Shown here: in pieces, positions 14,279 through 15,067 of the stretch | How the letters are laid out: each line of letters opens with the position of its first letter | Numbering within the stretch: position 1 is the first letter of the stretch | Origin: Flavobacteriaceae bacterium | GTDB lineage: Bacteria > Bacteroidota > Bacteroidia > Flavobacteriales > Flavobacteriaceae | DNA: 15,067 bases | Direction of reading: 5' to 3' | Assembly (NCBI GenBank): GCA_019090365.1 | Contig: JAHRWC010000103.1 | Span: 1 to 15,067 of the forward strand | Position numbers and translations under genes: made by a program | The notes under the pieces: generated by a model | The model's database searches: none | Told to the model about the DNA's origin: nothing | What the model saw: only the letters and a program-made list of their open reading frames with translations

Positions 14279-15067
14279 ATGAAAAAAATTACATTATTAT
14301 TAGCAATATTTGCTTTATCATTTACAGGATTTTCACAAGAAACTACTGAAGAAGAAGGTCCAAAACAAGGATGGACAAGAGCTGGAAATGTAAGTCTTTT
14401 ATTTAATCAATCTTCATTTTCTAATTGGGCTGCTGGTGGTCAAGATAATATCTCTGGTACTTTAGGTATTAACTACGATTTTAATTATGTAAAAGAAGAT
14501 ATTACTTGGGACAATAAAATTATCGTGTCTTACGGTTTAAATAAGTTGGATGATGCAGATGTTCAAAAAACAGATGACCGTTTAGAGTTTACTTCTTTGG
14601 TAGGAAAAAAAGCTAAAGGATTTTGGTATTACTCTTGGTTTTTTAATGCAAAAACTCAAATGGATGTAGGATATGACAAAGACACTGGTATTGAAACAAG
14701 TCATGGTTTCTCTCCAACCTATTTACAAACTGGTCCTGGTATGCTATGGAAAAAGAGTGATAACTTAAAAGTAAACATTGCTCCTGCAACTGCAAGATTA
14801 ATTATTGTTGATGATCACTTTACAGAATTTGGAGAATCATTTGGTGTAGAACAAGGAGATAATACTCGATTTGAATTTGGTGCTTCTATAGGTGCTTATT
14901 ATAAAGTAAACCTAATGGCAAACATCTCTATGGAAAACATATTAAATCTTTATTCTAATTACTTAGAAGATCCACAAAATGTAGATTTAGATTATACAAT
15001 GAATTTAGTGATGAAAGTAAATAAATACATTTCAGCTAATTTATCATTCCAAACAATCTATGATGAC
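14279..15067 (+). CDS. DUF3078 secreted/outer-membrane protein, 3' truncated by window end
   Basis: 263 codons are open from the ATG at 14279 to the last base, with no stop. The protein begins with a signal peptide (MKKITLLLAIFALSFTGFSQ, cleavage near 19-20) and a short acidic linker. The mature part has the DUF3078 landmark 'LLFNQSSFSNWAAGGQ' (about 41-56), then alternating amphipathic beta strands rich in aromatic residues (GINYDFNY, 'GFWYYSWFFNAKTQMDVGY', 'YLQTGPGMLW', 'VNIAPATARLII', 'FEFGASIGAYYKV'). This pattern is typical of an outer-membrane beta-barrel, and DUF3078 proteins are expected in the Bacteroidota outer membrane. The family usually ends soon after the strand reached here, so probably only about 20-30 residues are missing. 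It often neighbours suf/DUF2480 genes in flavobacteria. Function is unknown. Confidence 0.86.
   Translation, partial: MKKITLLLAIFALSFTGFSQETTEEEGPKQGWTRAGNVSLLFNQSSFSNWAAGGQDNISGTLGINYDFNYVKEDITWDNKIIVSYGLNKLDDADVQKTDDRLEFTSLVGKKAKGFWYYSWFFNAKTQMDVGYDKDTGIETSHGFSPTYLQTGPGMLWKKSDNLKVNIAPATARLIIVDDHFTEFGESFGVEQGDNTRFEFGASIGAYYKVNLMANISMENILNLYSNYLEDPQNVDLDYTMNLVMKVNKYISANLSFQTIYDD

Noticed and set aside
41..15067. Mobile elements, CRISPR arrays, tRNA or rRNA genes
   Set aside because: No transposase or integrase motifs, no regularly spaced direct repeats and no tRNA-like cloverleaf or rRNA sequence was seen.

Overview
The window looks like the chromosome of an AT-rich Bacteroidota, most likely a marine-type member of the Flavobacteriaceae. 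I infer this from four things. The DNA is strongly AT-biased. Start regions are A-rich without clear Shine-Dalgarno boxes, and several intergenic regions hold the Bacteroidota -7 promoter element TAnnTTTG. Two proteins carry type IX secretion (T9SS) C-terminal sorting domains, and several lipoproteins have Cys-x-Ser-Asp-Asp starts. DUF2480 and DUF3078 neighbours of the suf genes are also typical of this phylum. The first 40 bases are not genomic: they are an Illumina Nextera adapter with the tail of an index, so position 41 is the start of the true contig.

Region 1 (41-4874, + strand) is a block of cell-surface proteins. A T9SS-exported choice-of-anchor B (LVIVD-type propeller) protein ends in a strong terminator. 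Three lipoprotein genes follow: a seven-repeat, probable seven-bladed propeller; an MbnP-family copper-protein relative; and a MauG/MbnH-like dihaem cytochrome c peroxidase. MbnP and the dihaem enzyme are one base apart. In the studied methanotroph system MbnH oxidises a Trp of MbnP to kynurenine, which creates a copper site. Here all three lipoproteins carry a surface-export signal, so that chemistry may take place on the outer face of the cell.

Region 2 (about 4919-9354, + strand) is the first half of a SUF iron-sulfur cluster assembly locus: sufA, sufB, a small uncharacterised lipoprotein gene, sufC and sufD. A TAnnTTTG promoter precedes it, overlapped by a 26-bp near-palindrome that could be an operator. 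The half-operon ends at a hairpin shared with the convergent gene that follows.

Region 3 (9379-11424, - strand) is a 681-residue cysteine-rich, multi-domain T9SS-secreted protein lying between the two suf half-operons.

Region 4 (11618-14166, + strand) is the second half of the SUF locus, with its own well-formed promoter: sufS (cysteine desulfurase), sufE (sulfur-transfer partner), a DUF59/SufT-like maturation factor and a DUF2480 protein. SufS-SufE supply persulfide sulfur, SufBCD build the cluster, and SufA and SufT-like proteins probably help deliver it.

Region 5 (14248-15067) is a promoter and the first 263 codons of a DUF3078 secreted or outer-membrane protein, cut by the window end. 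I saw no tRNA, rRNA, CRISPR array, insertion sequence or phage gene. No gene-free stretch exceeds 300 bases. The longest, 11425-11668, holds the sufS promoter and the upstream region of the divergent gene.
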